The position numbers were made by a program, and so were the translations under genes. Below the pieces are notes generated by a model. It did no database searches and had not been told where the DNA came from. It was given only the letters and a program-made list of their open reading frames with translations. Positions 48,336 through 58,125 of a stretch of 64,000 bases of DNA are shown here, in pieces (the first letter of the stretch is position 1; each line of letters begins with the position of its first letter). Location: the NCBI RefSeq assembly GCF_000764305.2, contig NW_025937404.1:1-64000 (forward strand), in the 5' to 3' direction. The stretch comes from Hyalella azteca. Taxonomy: Eukaryota; Arthropoda; Malacostraca; Amphipoda; Hyalellidae.

Positions 48336-48469
48336 GAGGGTATACCTCCCCCTTAAGTCCAAAACTTCTATCATTGATTTTTTTATGACGCCTTTTACAA
48401 TTTTTTTTGCTCTCTATATAATTTCGGTTAATCCACAACCCACATAGAAATATTAATTTTAGAGCCTTT

Positions 48470-48652
48470 AGATCCTATTTTTTCAAGTATCCCCTAATTC
48501 CCAGTTGAGAGGCTGCTCTAGGTCCTATTTATTCAAGTGTCACCTAGTTCTCTGCTGAGAGGCTGCTCTAGATCCTATTTATTCAAGTGTCACCAGTTCC
48601 CTGTTGAGAGGCTGCTCTAGGTCCTATTTATTCCTCAAGTGTTGCCTAGCTC
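48470..48652. repeat. Tandem repeat, about 50-57-bp unit, 3.5 copies
   Basis: Copies share GAGAGGCTGCTCTAGGTCCT and ATTTATTCAAGTGTCACCTAG. Confidence 0.9.
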
Positions 48653-48683
48653 CTTGTTAAGTATTATAAAGTTTTGTGTTTGA

Positions 48684-48782
48684 TTTTTAGACCCAATAGT
48701 AGGAGTATTGAATCAATATAAAAATTTGTGATATTTTTAGACCCAATGGTAGGAGTATTGAATCAATATAAAAATTTGTGAT
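48684..48782. repeat. Tandem duplication of a 49-bp block
   Basis: TTTTAGACCCAATAGTAGGA and GTATTGAATCAATATAAAAA occur twice with one substitution. Confidence 0.92.
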
Positions 48783-48794
48783 TTGCATCTTCTC

Positions 48795-49085
48795 ATGTGA
48801 CTGACAGTTGTTGAAGCTATCCTGCTGAAACTTGTATCGTACAATAGCTATGATTATTAGCTCAATTCTGCACTGGGGGCCAAAAAATAGCCAAATTAAC
48901 TCCCACAGTCTTGGCCAAAAGAATTGAAGATCATGAAATCTTTGATGAAAATTTTGTAATCTTCATATATGACAGTAATGTGAGAGCTGCAGAGAGTTAG
49001 ATCATGCAAGCAAAGCCCAACCAGATCCAAAAGTTTATTAAATGGCCAATGCTGTCAAAGGGAGAGAACCTGCTAATCGTGAGGA
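48795..49085 (+). pseudogene. Fragment of a second SecA-like giant gene, internally deleted
   Basis: The DNA aligns with two separate parts of the giant exon. 48800-49005 matches about 33950-34160 (shared words ATCCTGC, GATCGTA-like, ATTCTGCAC, AGTCTTGGCC/AGTCTTAGCT and GAAATCTTTGATGAAAA). 49005-49085 matches about 34670-34755 (GCCAATGCTGTCAAAGGGAG-type block, CCAGATCC). About 510 bp between the two parts are missing, and the fragment has stops. It shows that the family was or is multicopy here. Confidence 0.8.
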
Positions 49086-49186
49086 AATATTTTGGGAAAT
49101 ATTTCAATTCTCCTAATACCTGTGAAGTTTATTATTCACACTGATGAATTGAATTGCAATTTTGATTAATTTCACCTCCTAATTAA

Positions 49187-50383
49187 CAGAGGTTGGCAGT
49201 AATGCGCTACATGTAGTGGCTGCTACATTTTCAGTAGCGGTAGCGGTAGCAGTGCTACATTTAAGGCAATGTAGTGGAAGTGCCCACTACATATTTATGT
49301 AGCAATACAAGCTTTTGCCGCTACAGCACTACCGCTAAATTTATAGATAAAGCCTTTTGATTTTACTTGAAAGTATTAAATATTATTTAGAAACCAGCAT
49401 GATACATACCTACATAATATAAATTACAGAATAAAACCGTACAAAAGATTTCAGTGTAATGTCGTCAACCTCAGCCTGTTACTAGTGTCAACATGTTAGT
49501 TGTTACTTGTTAAGTTGTTGTTGCAGGGGGAGCTATATTGCTTTTTAGCCCAACCCTTTGGCTTTCATGCTCGTTTATTTAATGTCTGTGCTGTGTTTTT
49601 CTCAATTTGTAATTTTTCTGTTTTTCTTCTCTAGTCCAGACAAGGAAGTAAAATCATTAATGTAAAGTAAATTCCAATACTAAAGCATAATCCTAATGCA
49701 AAATTCCAATGAATAACTAATAACTGCACCAGTATGGGAACCTAAGCTAACTCACCACTTGAGAGGAACCAAGTAGGTTGTTGCCAACCTATCAAGTAGA
49801 AGTAGGCGACGTGTTTGCCTCACCCGCGGGAGACACGCGGCAACATTGTTACCAGTTACACTTACAGGTATTTTTTCATGTTTCAGTTTGCTTTCAGTTT
49901 TTATGTTTCACTTTCCCTACATGGATGTCTACTTTAATCTACCAATCTAAAAAATAATCCACATATATATACAAATAAAAGACTAATTTTTTATATGTAT
50001 ATGTGGGTAGTTTTTTAGATTGGTAGATTGAAGTACACATCCATGTAGGGAAGGTAAAACATAAAAATAATTGTAACTTTTATTAACTGTATCTAACCCG
50101 TACTAGTTTGGTTAGGTTAATGGCAATAAAGTTGCATTGATATATTTTGAAAATGTTTTATTATCATGAATGTTTATGAGTAAATACCAATAGCAGAATA
50201 ATAAATATTTAGAGATTTCCAATAATTTAGGCCATTGTAGTGGCTAATGTAGCGGTTCTACATTTTACTGTAGCAGTAGCACCCGCTACAATCTAGTGGA
50301 TGTAGCGGTAGCGCCCGCTACATTTAGAGCATGAAGTGGCAATAGTAGCGCCGCTACATTTCAAAGTAGCGCTGCCAGCTCTG
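49187..50383. mobile_element. Non-autonomous hAT transposon, 1,197 bp, with 8-bp target duplication
   Basis: The left end is CAGAGGTTGGCAGTAATGCG, and the right end read inward is CAGAGCTGGCAGCGCTACTT. CTAATTAA flanks both sides exactly (49179-49186 and 50384-50391). The CAGxG terminus and 8-bp duplication are hallmarks of hAT elements. Subterminal regions are dense in GTAGCGGTAGC and GCTAC words on both strands, probably transposase-binding motifs. No transposase frame is present, so movement would need a transposase from elsewhere. Confidence 0.9.
49895..50070. repeat. Foldback of about 75-bp arms inside the hAT element
   Basis: CCCTACATGGATGT, TCTACTTTAATCTACCAATC and TAAAAAA in the left arm recur as reverse complements in the right arm around a short AT-rich loop (49976-49991). 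It may be a smaller element nested in the hAT. Confidence 0.8.
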
Positions 50384-51179
50384 CTAATTAATATATTTAT
50401 GATGTTTATCTGGGGGATAACTTCAATTCTCAAAATTGATACTTTTCAATTAAAATATAGCCTGCATATGGATGTTTGAACGCTAGTATTCAAGTTGACA
50501 TGCATACATTCCAAATGCAACAGCTAAAGTTATTCTTGTTACAAACCTATTCACAATTATTAATAATTCTGATTGCATTGTGAATGCATGGCTGCATCTT
50601 TCCCTCACTCTGCAGGCAGTGCAGGCTGGGCGGCCTTGTTTAGAATGCTACTTAGTTACTAAATGAGAAATTTGTTCTTTTTAATATTCTTTTTAACCTT
50701 TGCATATTTGATTATTGCTAGGTTTGGCTTGCACAATTTGCTCAAAGTTTAAGATTCTATTTAAGATATTCATAATTTGAATGTTATGGAACCAGCCATA
50801 TAAAGTATGATTGAAATTTGCAAATAACTTCACTAACTAGCAAAATTCCATTAATTTTTTATCTAACTTATCCTATCAAGGTGATTGGTGGTAAGAAAGT
50901 AGGCCAGCATTTATTTATGCTAGTTGATCTAATGATACTACCACTGATTTAAGTTTAATTGATATCTAAATATGCATTGTTTAAGAGTTTTCATGTATTG
51001 ATAGGCAGAAGTTTCTGTTTTTAAGAAAACAAAAAAGTAATTAGTATCCGTAGGTGTGTTTTAGGCATCTAGCAGCGATATCTTTTTTAATATCAATTTT
51101 TTAATAGCAATTAATGCATCTCACTGTGTAGTACGGTTTACTTTGAGCAAGGCCTGACCATTTTTTTTTTATTCTACAG
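50384..51179 (+). other. Upstream region of the unknown gene, duplicated at 42.0-42.8 kb
   Basis: The region is non-coding and ends with a T-rich tract and the acceptor ATTCTACAG at 51179. A 5'-untranslated exon is expected further upstream but cannot be placed. Confidence 0.5.
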
Positions 51180-51195
51180 CAACCCACTGTGCAAA

Positions 51196-51885
51196 ATGGC
51201 GACCCAGACGCAGGCAAGTGATGTCCAGCTGAAGCTTGAGAATGGTACTTACTCTCTGATGCTAGAACCGCTTGTTCTTGCGGTTAACGACGCAGACCAG
51301 GTTTATGTACACCATGATGGACCAAATCAAGATGTTATGAAATATCTTCAAGGGCTGGATGATTGGCCAGATGATATTCTTCCATCCCAGAAGCTGAAGG
51401 CATCCAGTTATGGAGACGGGTTTAACCTGGGAATGATCCACTCAAGATATTTTAAGTCCAGGGAGATGTTGGATTCCCTGTACTCTCAGCAGTGGCAATA
51501 TGAAGAACCGTTTAATGATCTTAATCAAATCGAGAAAGTGGAGACTGTGGAAAAAATTTCACTGCTGAAGGTCTTGGAACTTCTGCCTATGAAGATCTCC
51601 TGCAACATGGATTATTATTTGGCAAATCACGAAGAAATGGAAAAGGATTTAGGACGAAAGTTAGGCACTTTTGATCGAGATGACGAGAAATTAGTGAAAG
51701 ATTTGGAACAGGAGCTGTTTTTTAACCAAGTTATTAAGATTATCGGAGAAAGCGAGGATGATGATCGGGCAACCTTTTCAGTGATGCTCAAAGACTTCAG
51801 GAAGTTGTTTTATGATGGGAATAGCACGTTTGCTACAGCAAGACGTAGAGAATATTACCTCTTTTTACACTATCTTGAATCATAG
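51196..51885 (+). CDS. Uncharacterised acidic 229-residue protein
   Basis: The ATG (AAAATGG context) lies 16 bases after a strong 3' splice site (TTTTATTCTACAG at 51179), and the frame is complete in this exon. The protein starts MATQTQASDVQLKLENG. It contains PLVLAVNDADQVYVHHDG, LQGLDDWPDD, KLKASSYGDG, helical LLKVLELLPMK, an acidic GESEDDD and an end YYLFLHYLES. No signal peptide, membrane segment or known motif is recognised. A close but broken copy lies at 42.8-44.0 kb, and the level of conservation between them (most of KLKASSYGD and GPNQDV kept) suggests that the protein was under selection. A poly(A) signal follows. The function is unknown. Its location between remains of the giant SecA-like family may be coincidental. 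Confidence 0.75.
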   Translation: MATQTQASDVQLKLENGTYSLMLEPLVLAVNDADQVYVHHDGPNQDVMKYLQGLDDWPDDILPSQKLKASSYGDGFNLGMIHSRYFKSREMLDSLYSQQWQYEEPFNDLNQIEKVETVEKISLLKVLELLPMKISCNMDYYLANHEEMEKDLGRKLGTFDRDDEKLVKDLEQELFFNQVIKIIGESEDDDRATFSVMLKDFRKLFYDGNSTFATARRREYYLFLHYLES

Positions 51886-52006
51886 TGAGCTGAAGTTGTA
51901 AACTTTGTTTGTACCACAAGAGAAGGACGTTTGCTGCTAGTTAATATGGTGTTGTGAATATATGTTTCTTTATTGAACCTGCTTTATGCTGTCAAGGTCG
52001 CAGTCA

Positions 52007-52012
52007 AATAAA
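52007..52012 (+). other. Poly(A) signal of the 229-residue gene
   Basis: AATAAA lies about 120 bases after the stop codon, in GTCAAATAAAAATG. Confidence 0.6.
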
Positions 52013-52029
52013 AATGTGAATATCTTCTG

Positions 52030-52683
52030 AACTTGATTAGTCATTCATAAAATATTTTTGTTTAATGAAAGCTGTCGCGCTAGAAAAAACTTCTGACTCT
52101 GCATTTAATTCAGAATACCTTGAGAAATTAATATTTGTGTCCAAAATTTTTAGTCTAAAAATACAGGGTAGAATTGTGATAGAAAATAATTCTCCTAATT
52201 TTGAGGGCACATATATCTTCTGCTTAAACACCTAGCAGTTTAGCCAATATGCCTATAGCATTTTCTATCATTTTCATGAGCTTAGACCATTAAGCTGCTT
52301 CATAAATAATACCTATTCACAATTTCCAGTTCACAATATTTTTATCCCTTCATGGCTTCCAAAGGTGAGGATTGGATATATTTTAGATGGAGAATTCTAA
52401 TAAACTTCTAATGATTCATCAACTTATTTTCCTATTATTGACAAATTTGACTGAAGCAGCCACCACAGATAGGTTCTTATGATAATAATTTTCTTACAAG
52501 ACTTTTTATAGAGAATATCTAAGTGGTGCAAGCTGCCAGCATCCATTATAAGCATATGTCTACTAATGCCACTGACTGCTAACATGAGTGGCTAAAATAT
52601 GTTTAAATAGGAATAATTTCCTAGACAAACTCCATGCAGTCTCCAAATTGAGGTGACGATTTAATTAAATGGCCTTGACCAAA
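52030..52683. other. No gene seen; AT-rich DNA
   Basis: The 64-codon minus-strand frame at 52037-52231 has no motif. Confidence 0.3.
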
Positions 52684-53055
52684 AATGTGAACAAAATCTA
52701 TTAGCGGCAGTGTTTTAATTTTTTAGTTGAGCCTTTCCGATAGGTAAATAAGCTGATTTACTAATGCATGATACATATAGAGAAATATAGCATAAATACG
52801 AGTAGCAGTTGATCAAAGAAAATCAAACTATCTGTTATGGTGACAGGTTAAATTTCACTGATTTATTTTGCTTTTTAAGGAAACTATATGAATAAAATGC
52901 TAATGATAAGATGTACAGAAGACCATCCAGCTTGCTGACTATGGTGTGCCAGCGTCAAATGCACACCGAAATATTTAAAATATAGACAATACATGCATGG
53001 TTAATGTTGGATGTCTGAGGTTACAAAATGAGAATAAAATCGACATTAACTCGTC
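52684..53055 (+). repeat. Left arm of a diverged inverted repeat (partner 57745-58125)
   Basis: The arm starts TGACCAAAAATGTGAACAAA. It includes CTATCTGTTATGGTGACAGG and ATGTTGGATGTCTGAGGTTA and ends at the minisatellite. The reverse complement occurs at 57745-58125 with substitutions and small indels (for example an extra ACCGGT-containing stretch in the right arm). The arms are therefore not mere copies of one read. Confidence 0.85.
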
Positions 53056-53599
53056 CACGTCACTTGTACGCTGCCCTCTTCCTCTTCACTCGTCCGCTGC
53101 CCTCTTCCGCTTCACTCGTCCGCTGCCCTCTTCCTCTTCACTCGTCCGCTGCCCTCTTCCTCTTCACTCGTCCGCTGCCCTCTTCCGCTTCACTCGTCCA
53201 CGTTATCGTCCGCTGCCCTCTCCCGCTTTACTCGTAAGCTGCCCTCTTCCGCTTCACTCGTCCGCTGCCCTCTTCCTCTTCACTCGTCCACGTTATCGTC
53301 CGCTGCCCTCTTCCGCTTTACTCGTTAGCTGCCCTCTTCCGCTTCACTAGTCCGCTGCCCTCTTCCGCTTCACTCGTCCGCTGCCCTCTTCCGCTTTACT
53401 CGTTAGCTGCCCTCTTCCGCTTTACTCGTAAGCTGCCCTCTTCCGCTTTACTCGTCCGCTGCCCTCTCCCGCTTTACTCGTAAGCTGCCCTCTCCCGCTT
53501 TACTCGTCCGCTGCCCTCTCCCGCTTTACTCGTAAGCTGCCCTCTCCCGCTTCACTCGTCCGCTGCCCTCTCCCGCTTTACTCGTAAACTGCCCTCTTC
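53056..53599. repeat. Minisatellite, 26-bp unit (and 20-bp variants), ending at an adapter
   Basis: The unit resembles CTCTTCCGCTTCACTCGTCC plus GCTGCC. It ends abruptly at the adapter at 53600. The same array appears on the opposite strand at 57385-57745. Confidence 0.93.
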
Positions 53600-53637
53600 C
53601 TGTCTCTTATACACATCTAGATGTGTATAAGAGACAG
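53600..53637. other. Nextera mate-pair junction adapter left in the assembly
   Basis: The 38 bases are the Tn5 mosaic end AGATGTGTATAAGAGACAG and its reverse complement, fused head to head. This is the circularisation junction of Nextera mate-pair libraries. Sequences on its two sides may come from places kilobases apart. Confidence 0.97.
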
Positions 53638-53837
53638 ATAGAGGGCTTTTCGACTATTTTTTTATTTCTGTACAGCCATTATTAAATGCGCGAACTAGTT
53701 CTCTTGAACGGAGAAAAGGACGGAGAAAAATACAGAAAAGGACGGACAAACATACAAAACTGAGTTGAGTTGAATATAGTAAAGTTCCCTCGAAAATTCT
53801 GGCTTGAGGAACAGCTGAGCTGCAGCTGCCGAGGGAA

Positions 53838-53950
53838 ATGCAAGAGCTAGATAAACACAAGTTAAAAACCGAAATCAAGTTGAGTAAAATTTGTACAAAT
53901 TGTTAGATTGTTCAAAATTGTTACAGACTTGAGAGCAAGCGGCTTTCAGA
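53838..53950 (-). repeat. Leader monomer of the non-LTR element, second copy
   Basis: The segment carries AGAGCTAGATAAACACAAGT and ACAGACTTGAGAGCAAGCGG, as at 384-500 but in the other register. It abuts a reverse-transcriptase fragment of the same strand. Confidence 0.6.
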
Positions 53951-53959
53951 GAGCGGCGA

Positions 53960-54125
53960 TCACAGCGGAACACTGTCAAATGCTTTGGCAAAATCAAGGT
54001 ACAATGCATCCACTGGCTCCCTTTCGTCCAGCATGCGAGTCCAATCGTTCAACGTAGATAATAAGTTAGTGGTGCAAGATCTACCGGCGATAAAACCATG
54101 TTGACAATCTGATATGAGATGGTGA
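53960..54125 (-). pseudogene. Reverse-transcriptase fragment of a CR1/L2-like non-LTR element
   Basis: The minus strand reads LISDCQHGFIAGRSCTTNLL, then a linker and LYLDFAKAFDSVP. These are the QxGF and FDKAFDxV blocks of non-LTR reverse transcriptase (fingers and first catalytic Asp). The fragment is about 55 codons and has no flanking domains. Confidence 0.85.
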
Positions 54126-54139
54126 GCAGTCAAGTGAGA

Positions 54140-54491
54140 ATGAATGCCTATGAACGTCATAGAGAGAATGAATACCTATGGAGTGTTCGGTCAAAGGAGT
54201 ACAAAAATCGAAATGCAAAAGAACAAGCTATGGTAAAAATAGTTGGAGCTTTAAGAAACATGTGTGTAGAAGTCACCATTGCTGAAGTTCGAAAGAAAAA
54301 TCCATACGTTGCGTTCACAATTCCATCGTGAAATAAAGCTGAAACGAGAATCGACCAAATCTGGCGCAGGTGCTGACCAAGTGTACGTACCGGAACTATG
54401 GTGCTTTGAATCATTGATGTTCATCAATGACAGCAATGCTCTTCGTCAGTCAACGTCTACTCTCGATGAAGACATTCAGATTTCAAATGAT
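54140..54491 (+). pseudogene. MADF-domain (Adf-1-like) DNA-binding exon with a 1-base frameshift
   Basis: The frame reads ERHRENEYLWSVRSKEYKNR, then AMVKIVGAL. After one extra A in the run AAGAAAAATCC (about 54293-54301) it continues IHTLRSQFHREIKLKRESTK and VYVPELWCFESLMFI. The LW...YKNR...I...LR..F.RE.KK..S..SG.G....Y.P.LW.F order is the MADF fold of arthropod transcription factors. The exon ends AATGAT|GTAAGT, a consensus donor. Either a real gene has an assembly error in the A-run or this is a recent pseudogene. No BESS motif or other exon is seen nearby. Confidence 0.65.
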
Positions 54492-55479
54492 GTAAGTTAC
54501 TTTTACATGACGTGTTTAATTTCTGTGACTTTAGCTACTCCTGTCAATTTATGAATTACCGTTTAGCGATTTGAAAGAATAATATAATATTGGTACGAAT
54601 ATTGTAACTTTTTATTTAGGTCTAGGTGGCAACTACTGTTCAAAGCGCGCGGTCTCGAGCTATCGCTTACAAACGTAGTGTGAACGGTTGTGCGCGGTGA
54701 GGCACTGCAGCAAAGGACTCAGAGCGCATGTCGTTGCCACTAGTGTGAACGGGCACATTTTCATATTATTGACGATGCATGGAAACTTGCATTGTTAGTT
54801 TAGAACCTTTAAAAGACTCCGCAGCTTTAGACAAGGGCTTGAAAGCTGATCGAAAGGAACTGCGAAGTGAAGAGGGAGGGAAGGAATGTTTACCTTGAAC
54901 GACAGAAGATTTATTGCCATAGCGTAGGCTGCGCCTACACCCAGTACGACAATGGGTCAGGTCTTGCCCAAATCTACGGAATTTTCACTTACCACTAATA
55001 ATGTCGACTAATATCTAATGCTAAAAGAATGATTCAGAAATGCTTTGTGTAGAGGTCAATGAAGAATAAATAGTTAAATTAACTTGTGTCGCGAAAATGT
55101 TAGAAAATGTTGTCGCGCTAGAAAAAGTCGCTCATTTTACGATCCTCTAAAATATCTATAACAAGGAAGCTGATCAAGGAATGCCGAATATACCATTCAA
55201 TTGACAATAAAAATTACAACCCGTTTATATCTCGAAAAAAGTGTAAAATTCGCAGACTTGATGAACAATAATATTCAAAGTTTCTTGAAATTTCCTCTCA
55301 TTAAAACTCTTTTAATACAAAGTTTATATATTTTGTGTTACTGGTCGACGCTTATAAATAAATAGCTGGGAAAGTATGGAAAAATCCATATCGCCATCTA
55401 ATTTGCGAGTGGAGTAAAGTCTATCCTAATTAGTGAAGAAACGCTTAGGGAAGAGCCGAGCCTGGTGGCTTTCAATCAG
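54492..55479. other. No further gene recognised
   Basis: AT-rich DNA after the MADF exon. The expected next exon is not identifiable. Confidence 0.3.
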
Positions 55480-55608
55480 GGCCTTAAGCTGAGACTCTTC
55501 TAAGACTGACTGGCAGTGCGCTCTCCGAGCTTATATGTATATGCGGTGACCCGCGGATAGTGACGTCACAGGTGACGTAATAGTCACTAATGACATCACG
55601 ACCTGACA
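55480..55608 (-). mobile_element. LTR-like promoter module, copy 1 (partner 56685-56803)
   Basis: Read on the minus strand it begins TGTCAGGTCGTGATGTCATT. It contains TGACGTCA and TTACGTCA (CRE-like) sites, then ATATAAGCTCGGAGAGCGCA and CAGTCAGTCTT. A TG start, a TATA-like box and an initiator-like CAGTCAGT about 20 bases later are typical of a retroviral-type LTR promoter. The similarity to the other copy ends after AAGAGTCTC. Confidence 0.5.
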
Positions 55609-56684
55609 CGTCCCCCCTACACTGTAGAAGCGTCCTCGCTTCATTAATATAAAGCAAAGCTAATACGTGGGTCAACGCATCGGTGTCATGTGTACAAGTT
55701 TCTTAACAATGATCGGAATTGATAATTACAATAAGACTGAACGTAAACATCAGTGCTTAGATTAGGCATTAATTAATTTGACATTAATATCAAACCTAAT
55801 TTTTAAAAAAGGCTCAGTTACTAGTTTAAATATGTCAACGGACATTATAGTAACAACTTAATATTGCATAGAAGTTCAATGCCGGTTTTCTGGCTTTATA
55901 CGCTCAAAAATACAGTTTGTCACTCGGCAAGAAGAAAATACATTTTCATTTATTTCTATTTTTAGAGAACCATGTAATAGCATATTCTTAGATTTACTAT
56001 GAACTGCGTTGGATCATTTTGCAAGTTCATTAAAAAGCAATCACATAACAGCAGGAAGTTTTTACCTTTTAATGATCAAATTAGTAGGTAACATTTTTAT
56101 TTAATTATAGTTAGTGCTAAAAAGGAAATGAATCAGCACAAAATGATGAGACTTATTCGGGATAAACTTGGATTCCTCATCGAATATGATTGTATGAGAA
56201 CCAATGTTTCTATCAGTATGTTGTTAGGACAATTAATTTGTAATTGCTATCTCTCGTCTATCGGTACTTGTATTGAAGTCGTTCCCTTCCCCCCCGCCAA
56301 TTTTAATTGTTATTACGCACTCAGGCGTCACTGTCAATGTTCGAATAACTCTGTCAGAACTCTGGTTCTGTCTCTGTCAGATATAGAGGATCTGGTAATC
56401 GATTGAAGAAGAACCTGAGGGGTTTTGGTTCGTTTATAATTGTCCGAATAACATATTAATATTTATTGGCCAGGGAAGGATAATAACAAGACGTGTATCT
56501 AAGCGTAAGTATTAAAGATAGGTTCACTGGATACACTAGATAGAAGTTACGGGAATAACGGTATCAAAGCACAATATGTGCAGTAATTTTGGAGATATAG
56601 TATTACGACACTGCGTGTTGGTAGGAGTGCCGGAGTCTAAGAGCTCGTCTAGAGTTTGCAGGCTCTACGATGACTGCCTAAGAC
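55609..56684. other. No gene recognised; part of an inverted repeat
   Basis: The frame 56128-56406 ends in sequence (56385-56480) whose reverse complement is at 59945-60060, so this stretch belongs to an unidentified repeat family and not to a unique gene. Confidence 0.35.
56385..56480 (+). repeat. Inverted repeat partner of 59945-60060
   Basis: GATTGAAGAAGAACCTGAGG, TTCGTTTATAA and TGTCCGAATAACATATTAA recur as reverse complements at 59945-60060. Confidence 0.8.
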
Positions 56685-56803
56685 GGAGACTCTTCCAAGA
56701 CTGACTGGCAGTGCGCTCTCCGAGCTTATATACGCGGCGATTCGCGGATAGTGACGTCACAGAAGGTGACGTAATAGTCACTAATGACATCACGACCTGA
56801 CAC
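56685..56803 (-). mobile_element. LTR-like promoter module, copy 2, inserted in a reverse-transcriptase fragment
   Basis: It is the same sequence as 55480-55608, with a few substitutions and a small deletion near TATATA(TG). It interrupts the reverse-transcriptase frame just after WADTWQ. Confidence 0.5.
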
Positions 56804-56935
56804 TGCCATGTATCAGCCCAGTTAACTAAACTGTCAAGATCATCTTGCAATTGTGCTTTATTTGACGCATCCTTCACTGTATTAGATACTTTTGTGTCGT
56901 CTGCATACAAACTGTTGCAACTTGTATAGGTTAGG
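56804..56935 (-). pseudogene. Reverse-transcriptase fragment with YADD motif
   Basis: The minus strand reads SLYADDTKVSNTVKDASNKA, then LQDDLDSLVNWADTWQ. This is the catalytic YADD block and the following helix of non-LTR reverse transcriptase. It is cut off by the LTR-like module. It lies on the wrong side to be continuous with the fragment at 53960-54125. Confidence 0.85.
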
Positions 56936-57384
56936 CAGGAAGAGGTTTAGCCAGATACTGTACGTAAAAGCTTACCTTTAGCAAGCTTAAGTTGTGGCTG
57001 CATGTGGACATCCGGCGCTATGGCTTTGAGCACTTGACTTCATAGGCTGTTATGACCCCTAGCGTTCTTATTTGTCGGAAAGGAATATGAACTAAATGTG
57101 AAGTAAGTCTTTCTTCATCACTGTCAAGTCGGCGTAAGGCGGATGCTACCTGATCGGTAAAAACTAATAATCTAGGGAGCTTGCCGCGACAAGATCATCT
57201 CCATTAGATGATAAATTCAGCCAACATGATGAATAAACTCACGTCGATGAGCACCAACAAAATGTGGCAAGACCAAATTCATCAAAGTCAACGACAAATG
57301 CTTAAATTATTCGACACTCAAGTTGTTCGGGGTTGCTTATCGTCACGATTTGCTTTCCAACGCTGGCATTGAGAAGAGAGTGAC
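56936..57384. other. No gene seen
   Basis: Nothing recognisable lies between the YADD fragment and the minisatellite. Confidence 0.3.
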
Positions 57385-57745
57385 GTGGACGAGTAAAGCG
57401 GAATAGGTAGCGGACGACAACGAAGAGGGCAGCTTACGCGTGAAGCGGGAGAGGGCAGCGGACGAGTAAAGCGGGAGAGGGCAGCTTACGAGTGAAGCGG
57501 GAGAGGGCAGCGGACGAGTAAAGCGGGAGAGGGCAGCTTACGAGTGAAGAGGGAGAAGGCAGCGGACGAGTAAAGCGGGAGAGGGCAGCTTACGAGTGAA
57601 GCGGGAGAGGGCAGCTGGGCAGCGGACGAGTGAAGAGGAAGAGGGCAGCGGACGAGTGAAGAGGAAGAGGGCAGCGTACGAGTGAAGAGGAAGAGGGCAG
57701 CGGACGAGTGAAGAGGAAGAGGGCAGCGTACAAGTGACGTGGACG
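57385..57745. repeat. Minisatellite, reverse-complement copy of the 53056-53599 array
   Basis: The units read GGCAGCGGACGAGTGAAGAG and GGCAGCTTACGAGTGAAGCG with GAAGAG/GGGAGA variants. Confidence 0.93.
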
Positions 57746-58125
57746 AGTTAATGTCGATTTTATTCTCATTTTGTAACCTCAGACATCCAACATTAACCAT
57801 GCATGTATTGTCTATATTTTAAATATTTCGGTGTGCATTTGACGCTGGCACACCATAGTCAGCAAGTTGGATGGTCTTCTGTACATCTTATCATTAGCAC
57901 TTTATTCATATACCGGTAGTTTCTTTAAAAAGCAAAATAAATCAGTGAAATTTAACCTGTCACCATAACAGATAGTTTGATTTTCTTTGATGAACTACTA
58001 CTCGTATTTATGCTATATTTCTCTATATGTATCATGCATTAGTAAATCAGCTTATTTACCTATCGGAAAGGCTCAACTAAAAATTTAAAACACTACCGCT
58101 AATAGATTTTGTTCACATTTTTGGT
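57745..58125 (-). repeat. Right arm of the diverged inverted repeat (partner 52684-53055)
   Basis: The reverse complement of the left arm, ending GTTCACATTTTTGGTCA. Confidence 0.85.

Noticed and set aside
52997..53350. Apparently conserved 104-117 codon protein starting MVNVGCLRLQNENKID, present in both arms of the inverted repeat
   Set aside because: The shared start is explained by duplication of the arm, and the remainder is minisatellite translation.
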